Shown here one piece after another: positions 1-8,593 of a stretch of 40,936 nucleotides of DNA. Origin of the DNA: Pseudomonadales bacterium. GTDB lineage: Bacteria > Pseudomonadota > Gammaproteobacteria > Pseudomonadales > Ketobacteraceae. The notes below the pieces were generated by a model. It worked only from the letters and a program-made list of their open reading frames with translations. It did no database searches and was not told where the DNA came from. The stretch lies in contig JAKSAW010000360.1 of assembly GCA_022361455.1 (NCBI GenBank), positions 1-40,936 of the forward strand, in the 5' to 3' direction. Position 1 is the stretch's first letter, and every line of letters starts with the position of its first letter. A program made the position numbers and the translations under genes.

Positions 1-58
1 AGTCTTTTTGACATTCTGCGGTAGAAACTTTTTTTCTCTGTGGTTTTTTTGTTACTAT

Positions 59-86
59 TTGCAAAAAATATTTTGTTATGTAAAAT
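59..86 (+). promoter_or_regulatory. Candidate promoter for the packaging/head operon
   Basis: TTGCAA at 59-64 and TAAAAT at 81-86 are separated by 16 bases, a good match to a vegetative sigma promoter, about 80 bases upstream of the small terminase start. The rest of 1-165 is AT-rich and holds no gene. A second promoter-like sequence near the right end of the window would also read into this region if the molecule is circular. The call rests on pattern only. Confidence 0.4.
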
Positions 87-165
87 GTAAAAAGCGGTAA
101 CTAGTGACATAGTGGCAATCTTATTTCGATGCATAACGCTGCAATCTTTTTTAAGGAGTGACGTT

Positions 166-624
166 ATGAGTGTTAAAAAGCCGACGGCAATAAAAAAACT
201 TGATGGGAACCCTGGTAATAGACCTTTGCCAGAAAATGAAGTACAACCTAAGAAGATTCTACCTAAACCACCACGACATTTGAGTAAAGATGCACGTAAG
301 GCATGGCGTATACTTGCACCGCAATTATTCGACCTTGGCTTGCTCACGGAGCTAGATGTTGATTTGTTGGGCATCTATTGTGAAACGTACATTATGTGGC
401 GTGACGCTAAAAACGACATTGTGGAAAATGGCTACTGGCTGACTGGTCAAAAAGGTGATCGCATAAAAAACCCTTCTATATCCATCGCCCGTAGTGCTTT
501 TGAGCAAATGCACAAAATGAAGAACGATTTTGGTTTTTCACCTGCTGCACGTGTTGGTCTTAGTATTGGAAATGCACCAATTAAAACAAAAGATGCTGAT
601 GATTGGGAAGGCCTTATTGTATGA
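166..624 (+). CDS. terS: Terminase small subunit, P27 family
   Basis: Likely the DNA-recognition subunit of the packaging motor, which binds the packaging site on concatemeric DNA and presents it to the large subunit. The 152-residue protein has the N-terminal basic stretch with LDGNPGNRPLP and the helical body (LSKDARKAWRILAPQL, then DVDLLGIYCETY) typical of the P27 family (established family knowledge). The ATG at 166 is preferred to an in-frame start at 112 because AAGGAG lies seven bases ahead of it. Its stop overlaps the start of the large subunit (ATGA at 621-624), so the two are translationally coupled. Confidence 0.9.
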   Translation: MSVKKPTAIKKLDGNPGNRPLPENEVQPKKILPKPPRHLSKDARKAWRILAPQLFDLGLLTELDVDLLGIYCETYIMWRDAKNDIVENGYWLTGQKGDRIKNPSISIARSAFEQMHKMKNDFGFSPAARVGLSIGNAPIKTKDADDWEGLIV

Positions 625-2189
625 TTGATAAAGGGCAACATGCCGTTGACTTTATTAATCGCCTCACACACACCAAAGGTAAGTTTGCCGGAAAACGGTT
701 TAATCTGCGCCCATGGCAGGAAGATATAATACGCCGTATTTTTGGTACGTTAAAGCCAGATGGCACGCGACAGTATCGAGAGGTGTATGTCGAAATTCCT
801 CGTAAAAATGGTAAGTCAGAATTAGCAGCAGCTATTGCATTGTATTTATTGCTTGGCGATGGTGAAGTTGGTGCAGAGGTATACAGTGCAGCCAGTGATA
901 AAGACCAAGCCAGCCTTGTATTTGACGTTGCAGCACAAATGTGTCGCAATGACGGCAAGCTGCAAAGTGTTATCAATATTGTTGACTCTAAAAAGCGCAT
1001 TACATATCCACGCCGAGGCTCGTTTTATCGCGCCATCAGCGCAGAGGCGAATACCAAGCACGGTTTTAATGCAAGCGGTGTGGTGTATGATGAACTACAT
1101 ACCGCACCTAATCGTGATTTATACGATGTATTAACAACGTCGATGGGCGCACGTGAGCAGCCTTTAACTTTTATGATAACAACAGCCGGCCACGATGTGA
1201 ATAGCATTTGCTATGAAATGCACGACTATGCTTTGAAAGTGCGTGACGGTCTGATTGACGACCCTACCTTTTTACCGATCATCTTTGCAGCAGAACCGCC
1301 AGAGGATGAAAGCCAAGACCCTGATTGGTGGCTGGACGAGGAACAGTGGTTTAAGGCTAACCCTGCTTTGGGAGATTTCCGTAATATCGAGGAAATGCGG
1401 AAAGAGGCGCGTAAGGCAAAAGAAATCATTGCCTATCAAAATACATTCAAACGTTTGTACTTGAACGTATGGACGGAACAGGAAACCCGCTGGCTGGATA
1501 TGGATAAGTGGAAAAAAGCAGGTAGTAAATACGGCATAGATGATTTGCGGGGATTGAGTTGTTATTTGGGGATGGATTTATCAACAAAGCTTGATTTAAC
1601 AGCGGTGGGGGCATTGTTTCCACCTACATCTGATTTTGATAGATATAGGGCATTCTTGCGGTTCTACATGCCAGAAGAACGTATAAAATTGAAAGAAAAA
1701 AAAGACAAAGTGCCATATCGCAAATGGCGCGATCAGGGGTTTATCACCACCACACCAGGTGATATTATTGATTACACATTCATAAGGCATGATATTAATA
1801 ACCTTTTTGCTGATGCGTTTAGAGTAATGGAGATAGGCTACGATCCGTGGAATGCCACACAGCTTGCAACGCAGCTTTCAGAAGAGGATGGTTTTGAATT
1901 GGTTGAGGTAAGGCAGGGCATTGCGTCTATGGGGGAGAGTACAAAAGAATTTGAAGCATTGATTGCCTCACGCCAGTTTGACCATGGCAACAATCCTGTA
2001 TTAAATTGGATGGCAAGCAACGTGTCTGTTAGGTGCGATGCAAACAATAATTACATGCCGGTAAAACCCGATGACAAGAAGCCATTCCGCATAGATGGTA
2101 TAGTTGCATTGATAATTGCGTTGGCGCGTGCTATTGTAAACAACGACGATGGAACGCAACCCTATGAGCGCGGGCTTATTGTACTATGA
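621..2189 (+). CDS. terL: Terminase large subunit (packaging ATPase/nuclease)
   Basis: The motor that pumps DNA into the prohead and cuts the concatemer. In the 522-residue protein the ATPase half shows a Walker A-like PRKNGKS (residues 60-66), Walker B VVYDEL (about 154-159) and a coupling motif TTAG (187-190). The C-terminal half has GMDLSTKLDLTA and later GYDPWNATQLATQL, the acidic clusters of the RNase H-like nuclease. This is the HK97-like Terminase_1 arrangement. I start it at the ATG at 621, which overlaps the small-subunit stop, rather than at an in-frame ATG at 603 inside terS. An HNH gene about 2 kb upstream across the circular junction suggests a cos-type packaging strategy (inference). 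Confidence 0.96.
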   Translation: MIDKGQHAVDFINRLTHTKGKFAGKRFNLRPWQEDIIRRIFGTLKPDGTRQYREVYVEIPRKNGKSELAAAIALYLLLGDGEVGAEVYSAASDKDQASLVFDVAAQMCRNDGKLQSVINIVDSKKRITYPRRGSFYRAISAEANTKHGFNASGVVYDELHTAPNRDLYDVLTTSMGAREQPLTFMITTAGHDVNSICYEMHDYALKVRDGLIDDPTFLPIIFAAEPPEDESQDPDWWLDEEQWFKANPALGDFRNIEEMRKEARKAKEIIAYQNTFKRLYLNVWTEQETRWLDMDKWKKAGSKYGIDDLRGLSCYLGMDLSTKLDLTAVGALFPPTSDFDRYRAFLRFYMPEERIKLKEKKDKVPYRKWRDQGFITTTPGDIIDYTFIRHDINNLFADAFRVMEIGYDPWNATQLATQLSEEDGFELVEVRQGIASMGESTKEFEALIASRQFDHGNNPVLNWMASNVSVRCDANNNYMPVKPDDKKPFRIDGIVALIIALARAIVNNDDGTQPYERGLIVL

Positions 2190-2347
2190 CGATATATAAT
2201 GATTTATTTTTTCTAATTGGCATCACGATGTTGGGGTATGGTTCTTGGCTCGTATCGCCCGAATTAATGTTTATTCTGATCGGCAGTATACTACTCGCTA
2301 TTTCGTTGTTTCCCGCTATTTCAGGAATAAAGCATAAAACGGAGTAG
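2186..2347 (+). CDS. Small membrane protein between terminase and portal
   Basis: A 53-residue ORF starts in an ATGA overlap with the large terminase stop and ends four bases before the portal start, so it fills the gap exactly. It has two hydrophobic segments (about residues 7-22 and 27-45) separated by a WLVSPE turn, then a short basic tail ending KHKTE. I recognise no family. Its position, coupling and composition support it being real, and a two-pass inner-membrane peptide is the simplest reading. Confidence 0.65.
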   Translation: MTIYNDLFFLIGITMLGYGSWLVSPELMFILIGSILLAISLFPAISGIKHKTE

Positions 2348-2351
2348 CACA

Positions 2352-3929
2352 ATGCTGCTTAATAAATTATTTGCATCAGAAACAAAGAACGCTACCCCTC
2401 CCCCACATGATGATTTTTGGTATGGCGCAGCAGGTCAGGAATCTTTTACCGACGTGCGCGTCAATGAGGATAGTGCTATGCGTGCAAGTGCCGTACTTGC
2501 ATGTGTGCGTGTATTGTCTGAGACGGTGGCGATGCTTCCGTTAAAAGTATATCGCCGTTTGCCGAATGGCGGTAAGGAAGAGGCCACAAACCACCCTCTT
2601 TATGAATTGCTGCACGATCAGCCCAATAATTGGCAAACTTCTGTAGAATTTCGCGAAACGATGCAATCAGATATTTGCCTTTCTGGGAACGCTATTGCTG
2701 AAATTATAGCGGGTCCACGTGGTGCAGTTGATCGTCTGGAGCATATACCCTACGACCAATTGAAAGAGGTTGAAATCTTGGAAAATGGACGTTTGCGTTA
2801 TACAATTCACACATCTACAGGTGTTGATAAAAAGTATATGCAAGATGATCTTTTGCATATACGTGCGTTGGCGCGTAAGGGGCCACTTGGTATAAACCCT
2901 GTACAGTATTCCCGCGAATCTGTCGGCTTGTCGTTGGCAACAGAAGCGCATGGCGCAAAGCTATTTGGCAACGGCGCACGACCTGGTGGCGTTATTGAAT
3001 ACCCAAACAAAACGCTGACTAAAGAACAGGCAGCTAGTTTGCGTGAACAATGGCAAACAGCGTTCGGTGGTTTATCCAATGCACACAGGGTGGCGGTGTT
3101 GGAAGATGGCATGAAGTGGCATACGGTATCAATGTCAAATGATGACGCACAATTTTTGGAAACCCGCCAGTTTCAGGTGAAAGATATTGCTCGTATTTTC
3201 CGCGTGCCACCACATCTAATAGGCTGTTTAGACGATGCCACATTTTCTAACATTGAACAACAGTCTTTAGAATTTATAATGTACATCATGTATCCTTGGT
3301 TCAAGAGGTGGGAGCAGGCATTAAAGCGTGATCTTATCCTCGCCAAAAAAGAGTATTTTTGCGAATTTTCTTTTGATGCATTATTGCGCGGTGATTCGGA
3401 TGCACGTAGTAATCTGTACAACTCTGCAATCACCACCGGCTGGTTAACACGTAATGAAGTGCGTAAGATGGAAAATCGTAACCCGTTACCAGGACTCGAC
3501 GAGCCACTACAACAATTGAATATGTCACCTGCCACTGCTACAGAGGCAGCATACGCCGGCGTATTATCTGATGCTACCCATCGTGTCGTAAGTGCAAGCA
3601 CCCGCGAATTATCAAGAATCTTGTTGAAGTGTGAGGGTGTGCAGGATTTTCAAGACAAAGCACTACAGTTTTTTGAACAAAAACACGAAGAATATGTTAT
3701 CAAATCGCTAACGCCAATTGTCGATATGATAAATAAAATAGAATCGTGCGAAATATCGGTAGAAGCTGTGGTTGCTGCGTATAAATTAGATTTATTTGAT
3801 AACCTCGCGGTGTGTGATACACTGGATGAGCAGACGGCATTTATTGAAAAATATAAGGTGATGGGTTGCCGTTACATTGAAATGTGGGTTAATGAGGCAA
3901 AAACCAATGAAAAACAATCTGAAATATAA
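2352..3929 (+). CDS. Portal protein, HK97 family
   Basis: Forms the dodecameric ring at the single DNA-entry vertex, on which the terminase docks and the neck later assembles. The first 400 residues have the HK97 gp3-type signature: SAVLACVRVLSETVAMLPLKVYRR near residue 45, then HPLYELLHDQPN, GLSLATEAHGAKLFGNGARPGG, and the VPPHLIG segment around 290. At 525 residues it is longer than the usual 400 or so. The last 120 residues are helical and acidic and may be a crown or barrel extension. GGAG lies shortly before the ATG. The 3' end overlaps the protease gene. Confidence 0.95.
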   Translation: MLLNKLFASETKNATPPPHDDFWYGAAGQESFTDVRVNEDSAMRASAVLACVRVLSETVAMLPLKVYRRLPNGGKEEATNHPLYELLHDQPNNWQTSVEFRETMQSDICLSGNAIAEIIAGPRGAVDRLEHIPYDQLKEVEILENGRLRYTIHTSTGVDKKYMQDDLLHIRALARKGPLGINPVQYSRESVGLSLATEAHGAKLFGNGARPGGVIEYPNKTLTKEQAASLREQWQTAFGGLSNAHRVAVLEDGMKWHTVSMSNDDAQFLETRQFQVKDIARIFRVPPHLIGCLDDATFSNIEQQSLEFIMYIMYPWFKRWEQALKRDLILAKKEYFCEFSFDALLRGDSDARSNLYNSAITTGWLTRNEVRKMENRNPLPGLDEPLQQLNMSPATATEAAYAGVLSDATHRVVSASTRELSRILLKCEGVQDFQDKALQFFEQKHEEYVIKSLTPIVDMINKIESCEISVEAVVAAYKLDLFDNLAVCDTLDEQTAFIEKYKVMGCRYIEMWVNEAKTNEKQSEI

Positions 3930-4827
3930 GCATATACTAAAAGCTGTCGCCAATGAGGTATGGGGCATTGAGCCACAGAAACTACAGCAAATTATGGCGT
4001 TTTTGGAATTAAAAGCTAATGGTGGCACGGTATCAGAAGACGATATTGAAGCCGTTACACAAGCTAAGTCTCGCCCTAGCAAAAATGCTTCTGGCACGGT
4101 GGCTGTATTGCCATTGCGTGGCACGATTGTTCATCGTTCCGATGCAATTGGCGAATCTAGTGGCATGATGGGCATTGAGCGTTTCATGTCTTCTTTCCGC
4201 GCCTCTGTTGCCGATCCTGCCGTAAAATCCATCGTTATTGATGTTGATAGCCCTGGTGGCACAGTGCCTGGTGTGCCAGAGGCAGCTACAGAAATTTTCA
4301 ATGCACGTGAAAAGAAACATATTGTTGCCATAGCAAATAGTATGAGCGCAAGTGCTGCGTACTGGTTGGCTACGGCTGCGGATGAACTAGTTGTCACACC
4401 ATCAGGCAGTGTTGGCAGTGTTGGTGTATTCACTGTGCATGAAGACTACAGCGAGTATATGGAAGATCGAGGTATTAAGACAACATACATTAGTGCGGGT
4501 GATTACAAGGTTGAGGCAAACCCATTTGAGCCATTAAGCAGCGAAGCTCAAGAATATCTGCAACAATCTGTGCAGGAGACATATACAGAGTTTGTAAACG
4601 CATTGGCTAAACATCGTGGTATCTCTGCGAAAGATGTTAAAGAAAATTACGGAAAAGGGCGTATGCTATCGGCAAAAGCAGCATTGAAGGCTGGAATGGT
4701 CGATCGCATTGATACGCTTGATGGTGTGTTGTCTCGTTTGGGTGTATCTTCTGCTGCATCAGGAGTGCGTTCAAATGCTATTTCTAAGCAGCAAGCAGTA
4801 GCACGTCTTGATATATTATCAAAATAA
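3907..4827 (+). CDS. Prohead protease, S49 (SppA-like) family
   Basis: A serine peptidase that probably matures the capsid by removing the scaffolding region of the coat protein. The 306-residue protein has IDVDSPGGTVPG near 111-122, then NSMSASAAYWLA with the likely nucleophile Ser149, and AGDYKVEANPF with the likely general base Lys201. These match the Ser/Lys pair of short SppA enzymes (Ser147/Lys199 in Bacillus subtilis SppA). I chose the ATG at 3907 because GAGG sits nine bases upstream; TTG at 3877 and ATG at 3892 are in-frame alternatives. The gene begins inside the end of the portal gene, in another frame. Confidence 0.92.
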   Translation: MKNNLKYKHILKAVANEVWGIEPQKLQQIMAFLELKANGGTVSEDDIEAVTQAKSRPSKNASGTVAVLPLRGTIVHRSDAIGESSGMMGIERFMSSFRASVADPAVKSIVIDVDSPGGTVPGVPEAATEIFNAREKKHIVAIANSMSASAAYWLATAADELVVTPSGSVGSVGVFTVHEDYSEYMEDRGIKTTYISAGDYKVEANPFEPLSSEAQEYLQQSVQETYTEFVNALAKHRGISAKDVKENYGKGRMLSAKAALKAGMVDRIDTLDGVLSRLGVSSAASGVRSNAISKQQAVARLDILSK

Positions 4828-4830
4828 CAT

Positions 4831-4858
4831 TTGACTTTTCTTTTCATCCTATGCTACC
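4831..4858 (+). promoter_or_regulatory. Candidate promoter for the capsid transcript
   Basis: TTGACT at 4831-4836, 16 bases of spacing, then GCTACC at 4853-4858. The -10 element resembles the GCTA-type elements described for alphaproteobacterial housekeeping promoters. A similar TTGAC/GCTAC pair occurs at 40890-40919. It lies directly after the protease stop codon and would give the most abundant virion protein its own transcript with a leader of about 155 bases. Confidence 0.5.
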
Positions 4859-4867
4859 GTTTTAATA

Positions 4868-4978
4868 ACAACATGGAAATGTTGTATTGAAATATTTGGT
4901 AAAGTTCTTCTGCGCCAGCTTCATAGGGCTATACCACCAAAATATGTGTTAATTCAAAAGCACATGCGGTGGGTGTAG
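4868..4978 (+). other. Structured 5' leader of the capsid mRNA
   Basis: Two stem-loops precede the capsid gene in an otherwise gene-free stretch of 194 bases (4828-5021). The first has 7-base arms, 4868-4874 and 4879-4885, closed by a GGAA tetraloop. It would sit at or near the 5' end of RNA made from the promoter at 4831. The second pairs 4929-4938 with 4968-4978 (one bulge, one G-U pair) around an inner stem of ATGTG 4944-4948 with CACAT 4961-4965. A role in mRNA stability or translation is inference. Confidence 0.5.
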
Positions 4979-5021
4979 TATTTTTATCCCATCGAACGTG
5001 CTAAATGAAAGGGATAAAAAA

Positions 5022-6332
5022 ATGAATCGTTTACAAGAATTACGTCAATTGAAAGCGGATAAAGTTAAGGAAGCTAAAGAATTTTTAGCAGCTAATGACG
5101 AAGATGCCTTGACGGAAGAACAAGAGTTGCAATTTCAGGCATTTCAAGCCGAAATCGAAAAAATCAATGATGACATTATCAAAGCCGAGTGGTTGCGCGA
5201 TCAAGAGCTTTCCATAAGTTCGGCAGCATCATACGAAACAGGCAATGATAATTCAAAGATCACTGTTGGTGCTGATCCAAAGAAAGAATATGCATCTTTG
5301 GGTGAGTTTTTGCAGGATGTTGCCAGTGTGCAAATTCCGACAGCATCACCTTCTGATAAATTTGAACAGTATATGACCGCTACAGGGCAAGGCACGAATG
5401 TCGGGCATGATGGTGGCTTTCTAGTAAAACACGATTGGTCGGAAGCTTTACTAGAGCGAGGTACGCAGGAAGCTTTAGTTTACCCACGTTGCACACGTAT
5501 CCCTGTTGGTGCTGGTTCTGATGGCATTGAATTGCCTTATGTGGATGAAACTAGCCGTGCAGACGGTAGTCGTTGGGGTGGTGTTCGTGTATATCGTGCT
5601 GACGAGGCAGACACTGTGACGGCATCAAAAGTTAAATTTGGTAAACATGTGCTAGAGCTAGAAGACTTAATGGCGGTTGCATATGCTTCCGAGCGTTCAT
5701 TGCGTGACGCTTCTAGCCTAGAGGCTATCATGTCGGCAGCATTTGCAGAGGAATTTGCATTTGTTATTGATAATGAGATTCTACGCGGTACTGGTGCGGG
5801 TCAATGTTTAGGTGTTATCTCCGATAACAATAATTCCCTCGTAACCATTGCGAAGGAAACAGGGCAAGATGCAAACACTTTGAAATTCCAAAACATCACT
5901 AAAATGCGTGCGCGTATGCCAATGCGTTCCCGTCGAAATGCGGTGTGGGTGATCAATCAGGATGTCGAGCCACAGCTTGCAGAGTTATCTTTGCCTGTTG
6001 GCACAGGTGGGCTACCTGCTTACCTACCGGCATCTGGTTTGGCGGATGAACCATTTGACCGTTTATATGGTCGTCCGGTTATTGTGCTAGAACAAGCTTC
6101 GACGTTAGGTACTAAGGGTGATATTGGTTTCTTCGATTTCAGCAAGTACGTTATTGTTGAAAAAGGTGGTATCAAAAATGATAGCTCTATTCATGTGCGT
6201 TTCCTTTATAACGAACGAACATTCCGCTGGACTACATCCATTAATGGGATGCCTGTACAGCGTAGTGCTAAAACACCGGCGCAGGGAAGCAACACGCAAT
6301 CCCCATTCATTACACTAGAAACACGTGCGTAA
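5022..6332 (+). CDS. Major capsid protein, HK97 fold
   Basis: The coat protein that builds the icosahedral shell. In the 436-residue protein the first 70 or so residues are charged and helical (MNRLQELRQLKADKVKEAKEF opening), like the delta scaffolding domain removed by the prohead protease. The body has HDGGFLVKHDWSEALLERG, the GVRVYRADEADTVTASK strand region and the late FLYNERTFRWTTSINGMPV segment, as expected for PF05065-type capsids. ATG 5022 is chosen over GTG 4998 because AAAGGG lies about nine bases upstream. A perfect 11-base hairpin follows the stop. Confidence 0.95.
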   Translation: MNRLQELRQLKADKVKEAKEFLAANDEDALTEEQELQFQAFQAEIEKINDDIIKAEWLRDQELSISSAASYETGNDNSKITVGADPKKEYASLGEFLQDVASVQIPTASPSDKFEQYMTATGQGTNVGHDGGFLVKHDWSEALLERGTQEALVYPRCTRIPVGAGSDGIELPYVDETSRADGSRWGGVRVYRADEADTVTASKVKFGKHVLELEDLMAVAYASERSLRDASSLEAIMSAAFAEEFAFVIDNEILRGTGAGQCLGVISDNNNSLVTIAKETGQDANTLKFQNITKMRARMPMRSRRNAVWVINQDVEPQLAELSLPVGTGGLPAYLPASGLADEPFDRLYGRPVIVLEQASTLGTKGDIGFFDFSKYVIVEKGGIKNDSSIHVRFLYNERTFRWTTSINGMPVQRSAKTPAQGSNTQSPFITLETRA

Positions 6333-6341
6333 TGTAATAGT

Positions 6342-6371
6342 TATGTGGCGAGGGTTGCTTCTCGCCACATA
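6342..6371 (+). terminator. Strong hairpin after the capsid gene
   Basis: TATGTGGCGAG (6342-6352) and CTCGCCACATA (6361-6371) form a perfect 11-base stem with an 8-base loop, nine bases after the capsid stop. No clear run of T follows, so it may act as a leaky terminator or as a 3' stabilising element of the capsid message rather than a full stop. Confidence 0.6.
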
Positions 6372-6403
6372 GATGTTTGATTTATTGATTGAAGGATAGA
6401 AAA

Positions 6404-6883
6404 ATGAGCAAAACGTTAATTGAAAACCTCCACCTTGTAAAAGGTCTTGATCCTGTCGCCGATTTTATGGCGGGTACAGTGTCCACCGATGTTGTTAGTA
6501 TGGCAAATCATGGCAAGGTACTTTTTGTTGTTTATAAAGGTGTTGGTGCAACAGGCACAAGCACTATTACTGTAGAAGCTTGCGACGATTTTACACCGAC
6601 TACAACGTCGGCTATTCCGTTCCGTTATCGTACCATCACAAGCGATGATACACACGGTGCTGTAACGGAAGCAACTACCGCTGGCTTCACCACTACGGCC
6701 GGTTCATCACAAATTTACCTTATCGAAGTAGACGCTATCCAGTTAGCTGTTGATGGTAATGACTATGCAAATGTGCGTTTGACGGCTGTAGAAAGTGCGA
6801 ATAGTCCAGTGGTTGGGTCGATTTTAGCCATCATGCTTGATCCAAAATATGGCGCAGAAGTGCAAACTACAGTTATTAGCTAA
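6404..6883 (+). CDS. Probable head decoration or accessory virion protein
   Basis: A 159-residue, Thr/Val/Ala-rich, mostly beta-strand protein placed directly after the capsid gene, where decoration or minor capsid proteins usually lie. It has no catalytic motif and no membrane segment. GAAGGA lies seven bases before ATG 6404; a start at 6389 is less likely. I do not recognise the family by sequence, so the role is inferred from position and composition. Confidence 0.6.
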   Translation: MSKTLIENLHLVKGLDPVADFMAGTVSTDVVSMANHGKVLFVVYKGVGATGTSTITVEACDDFTPTTTSAIPFRYRTITSDDTHGAVTEATTAGFTTTAGSSQIYLIEVDAIQLAVDGNDYANVRLTAVESANSPVVGSILAIMLDPKYGAEVQTTVIS

Positions 6884-6910
6884 TTGTATTTGCATGTTTT
6901 TATGTAACTA

Positions 6911-6931
6911 ACTCCCCCCTTGTGGGGGAGT
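6911..6931 (+). terminator. Hairpin after the decoration-like gene
   Basis: ACTCCCCC (6911-6918) pairs perfectly with GGGGGAGT (6924-6931) around a 5-base loop, in the 73-base gap after the gene ending at 6883. An A-rich stretch follows instead of a T run, so it is more likely a processing or stabilising hairpin than a terminator. Confidence 0.5.
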
Positions 6932-6956
6932 GCTAAAAACAAAGAAAGGTAGATTT

Positions 6957-7490
6957 ATGGGAACAAAATGTACATATAAAAACGGTCATCAGGTTTTTTC
7001 AGGCAAAAGCATGTTTATATCGGGTGGTGGTATCACAGAAAATGCCACTATTGTTAACTCTACCGATGAAACAGTGTTGTTGACTGATACACTTTCTGTT
7101 GTGCCAGAAACAGGATTCCAGTTCAAAATCACGTTAGCAGGATCCATTTCAAGCGATGGTACGGACGATTTGACGCTGCAATTGCGGTGGGGTACAACGG
7201 ATATTCTGGCATTTACAACAGTTAGTTATCCGAACGAAGACGACAAGGCGTTTTATCTTGAGATAGTCGGGCGTATCCACACTGTAGGCTCATCAGGTAA
7301 GGTTGTTGCAGGTGGTAAACTTCACATGGAAGCAACGGGCATGTCCACGCAGGTTAAAACTACAGCAGCAGCAGGTGTAACCGCTGACACATCAGCAGGT
7401 GCAGCACTCGATATTACTGGTCAGTTCGATGGTGCAAATGCAGATAGTGATATATTGGTGCATACTGCTATCATCGAATATATGAATTAA
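6957..7490 (+). CDS. Putative structural protein of the head module
   Basis: A 177-residue beta-rich protein (short strands such as TLQLRWGTTDILAF and HTVGSSGKVVAGGKLHMEATG). It ends with repeated Ala/Asp/Gly segments and IVHTAIIEYMN-like final strands. I do not recognise the family. It lies among head genes and its codon use looks like that of its neighbours. ATG 6957 follows AAAGG by a normal distance; GTG 6930 is an alternative but falls inside the preceding hairpin. A capsid-surface or head-fibre base protein is possible. Confidence 0.55.
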   Translation: MGTKCTYKNGHQVFSGKSMFISGGGITENATIVNSTDETVLLTDTLSVVPETGFQFKITLAGSISSDGTDDLTLQLRWGTTDILAFTTVSYPNEDDKAFYLEIVGRIHTVGSSGKVVAGGKLHMEATGMSTQVKTTAAAGVTADTSAGAALDITGQFDGANADSDILVHTAIIEYMN

Positions 7491-7494
7491 TGAT

Positions 7495-7515
7495 AGGGGG
7501 GCATTACGCTCCCCT
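7495..7515 (+). terminator. Hairpin after the 6957-7490 gene
   Basis: AGGGG (7495-7499) pairs with CCCCT (7511-7515), and two further pairs (one G-U) extend the stem inward. It is the third GC-rich hairpin in a row to follow a head-module gene. No T run follows. Confidence 0.4.
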
Positions 7516-7535
7516 CACTGTATAAGGCATAACAA

Positions 7536-7835
7536 ATGACAAAATCAAAAACAACAGCTACTATTTCTGCTGAAAACACCTTTTCCGACCCGATAAAAGT
7601 TGCGCGTGGCTATCTTCTTGGACTTAGCGGAACATGGGTTGCTACGGTAACAATGCAGCTAAGTTTTGATAATTCGACATGGCTCGATATTACTGATGAA
7701 AACGGCACTGCGATAGCTATTACATCGAATGGTACTTATTTAGGTAATCTTGTCGATTATGAGGTATATGTGCGATGGGGTGTAAAAACAGGCAATTACA
7801 CTAGTGGTAGTGCAGTTGGTAATCTAGTGGGGTAG
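7536..7835 (+). CDS. Small beta-rich structural protein
   Basis: A 99-residue protein with a pattern of alternating strands (GTWVATVTMQLSFDNSTWLDIT, then YLGNLVDYEVYVRWGV). This resembles the small beta-sandwich proteins that phages carry on heads or fibres, in which a measured value is compared with a sample-like strand. AAGG precedes the ATG. It is followed within three bases by the lectin-like gene, which suggests the two are made together. No confident family assignment. Confidence 0.5.
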   Translation: MTKSKTTATISAENTFSDPIKVARGYLLGLSGTWVATVTMQLSFDNSTWLDITDENGTAIAITSNGTYLGNLVDYEVYVRWGVKTGNYTSGSAVGNLVG

Positions 7836-7837
7836 GT

Positions 7838-8578
7838 ATGCTACAATCTGTGCATAAATCAGTTGTAAACAATATTGTTGATGATGTGGTAAAAACGGGG
7901 CCTCTCACTATTGGCGTAACACCTGCTGTATTTTTAGACGTTTTCGACGCTTCTACGATTACGGTAGATGGTTCAGACATTGTGCAGACGTGGGCGGATA
8001 AGTCAGGTAGCAGTAATGATGTAGCTTTACTATCTGGTAGCCCTACTTATCGTGCTACAGGTAGCGTGTTAGGCGGTCATGCTATCGACAGTACATCAAA
8101 TGGTATTATGACTATCACAGACGATGCCACGCTTGATTATGATGATTGTTCGGTATTTGTTGCAACAGGAGTGGTGTCTGGCGCGAACTCTTTTTCATAT
8201 GCGTTATGGAAGTGGTCAGGTGGGCAGCAAGAATTTATCCTCTCTTCATCCGTCGCAGCGTCTGGTGGTTCTGGTCGTTTGGCTATATCAGATAATGGCA
8301 GTACCACTGTTACTATCGACGAGGTAGGGTATCCCGCAAATGGGAAATTTGGTGTTCTGGAGCTTCAATTTGATGGCACTACGGCTGAATTTATTATCGA
8401 CGGCGACGTGAAAGGCACGGCGACGCAGGACATTTTTAATGGTACAGAAGATTTAAAGATATTTAACGGAAGTGGAGTGCTGCAAGAGATATTTGTGATC
8501 GTCTTTTACACGTCGGTATTGTCGGACGCACGTAAAAAAAGCATACGCAAGTATATTAATCGTAAATGCAAACAATAA
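7838..8578 (+). CDS. LamG/concanavalin-like jelly-roll protein
   Basis: A 246-residue protein. After an N-terminal helical stretch (MLQSVHKSVVNNIVDDVV) comes a domain with FLDVFDASTITVDGSDIV, then WADKSGSSNDV, and later GVLELQFDGTTAEFIIDGD and a final LSDARKKSIRKYINRK. This order is typical of LamG-like or concanavalin-like glucanase folds found in phage and bacterial surface proteins, which often bind sugars. It probably projects from the virion and touches host or environmental glycans. The short N-terminal helix may anchor it to the head. The binding specificity cannot be read from the sequence. Confidence 0.6.
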   Translation: MLQSVHKSVVNNIVDDVVKTGPLTIGVTPAVFLDVFDASTITVDGSDIVQTWADKSGSSNDVALLSGSPTYRATGSVLGGHAIDSTSNGIMTITDDATLDYDDCSVFVATGVVSGANSFSYALWKWSGGQQEFILSSSVAASGGSGRLAISDNGSTTVTIDEVGYPANGKFGVLELQFDGTTAEFIIDGDVKGTATQDIFNGTEDLKIFNGSGVLQEIFVIVFYTSVLSDARKKSIRKYINRKCKQ

Positions 8579-8593
8579 GGAAAGAAGGAAAAA

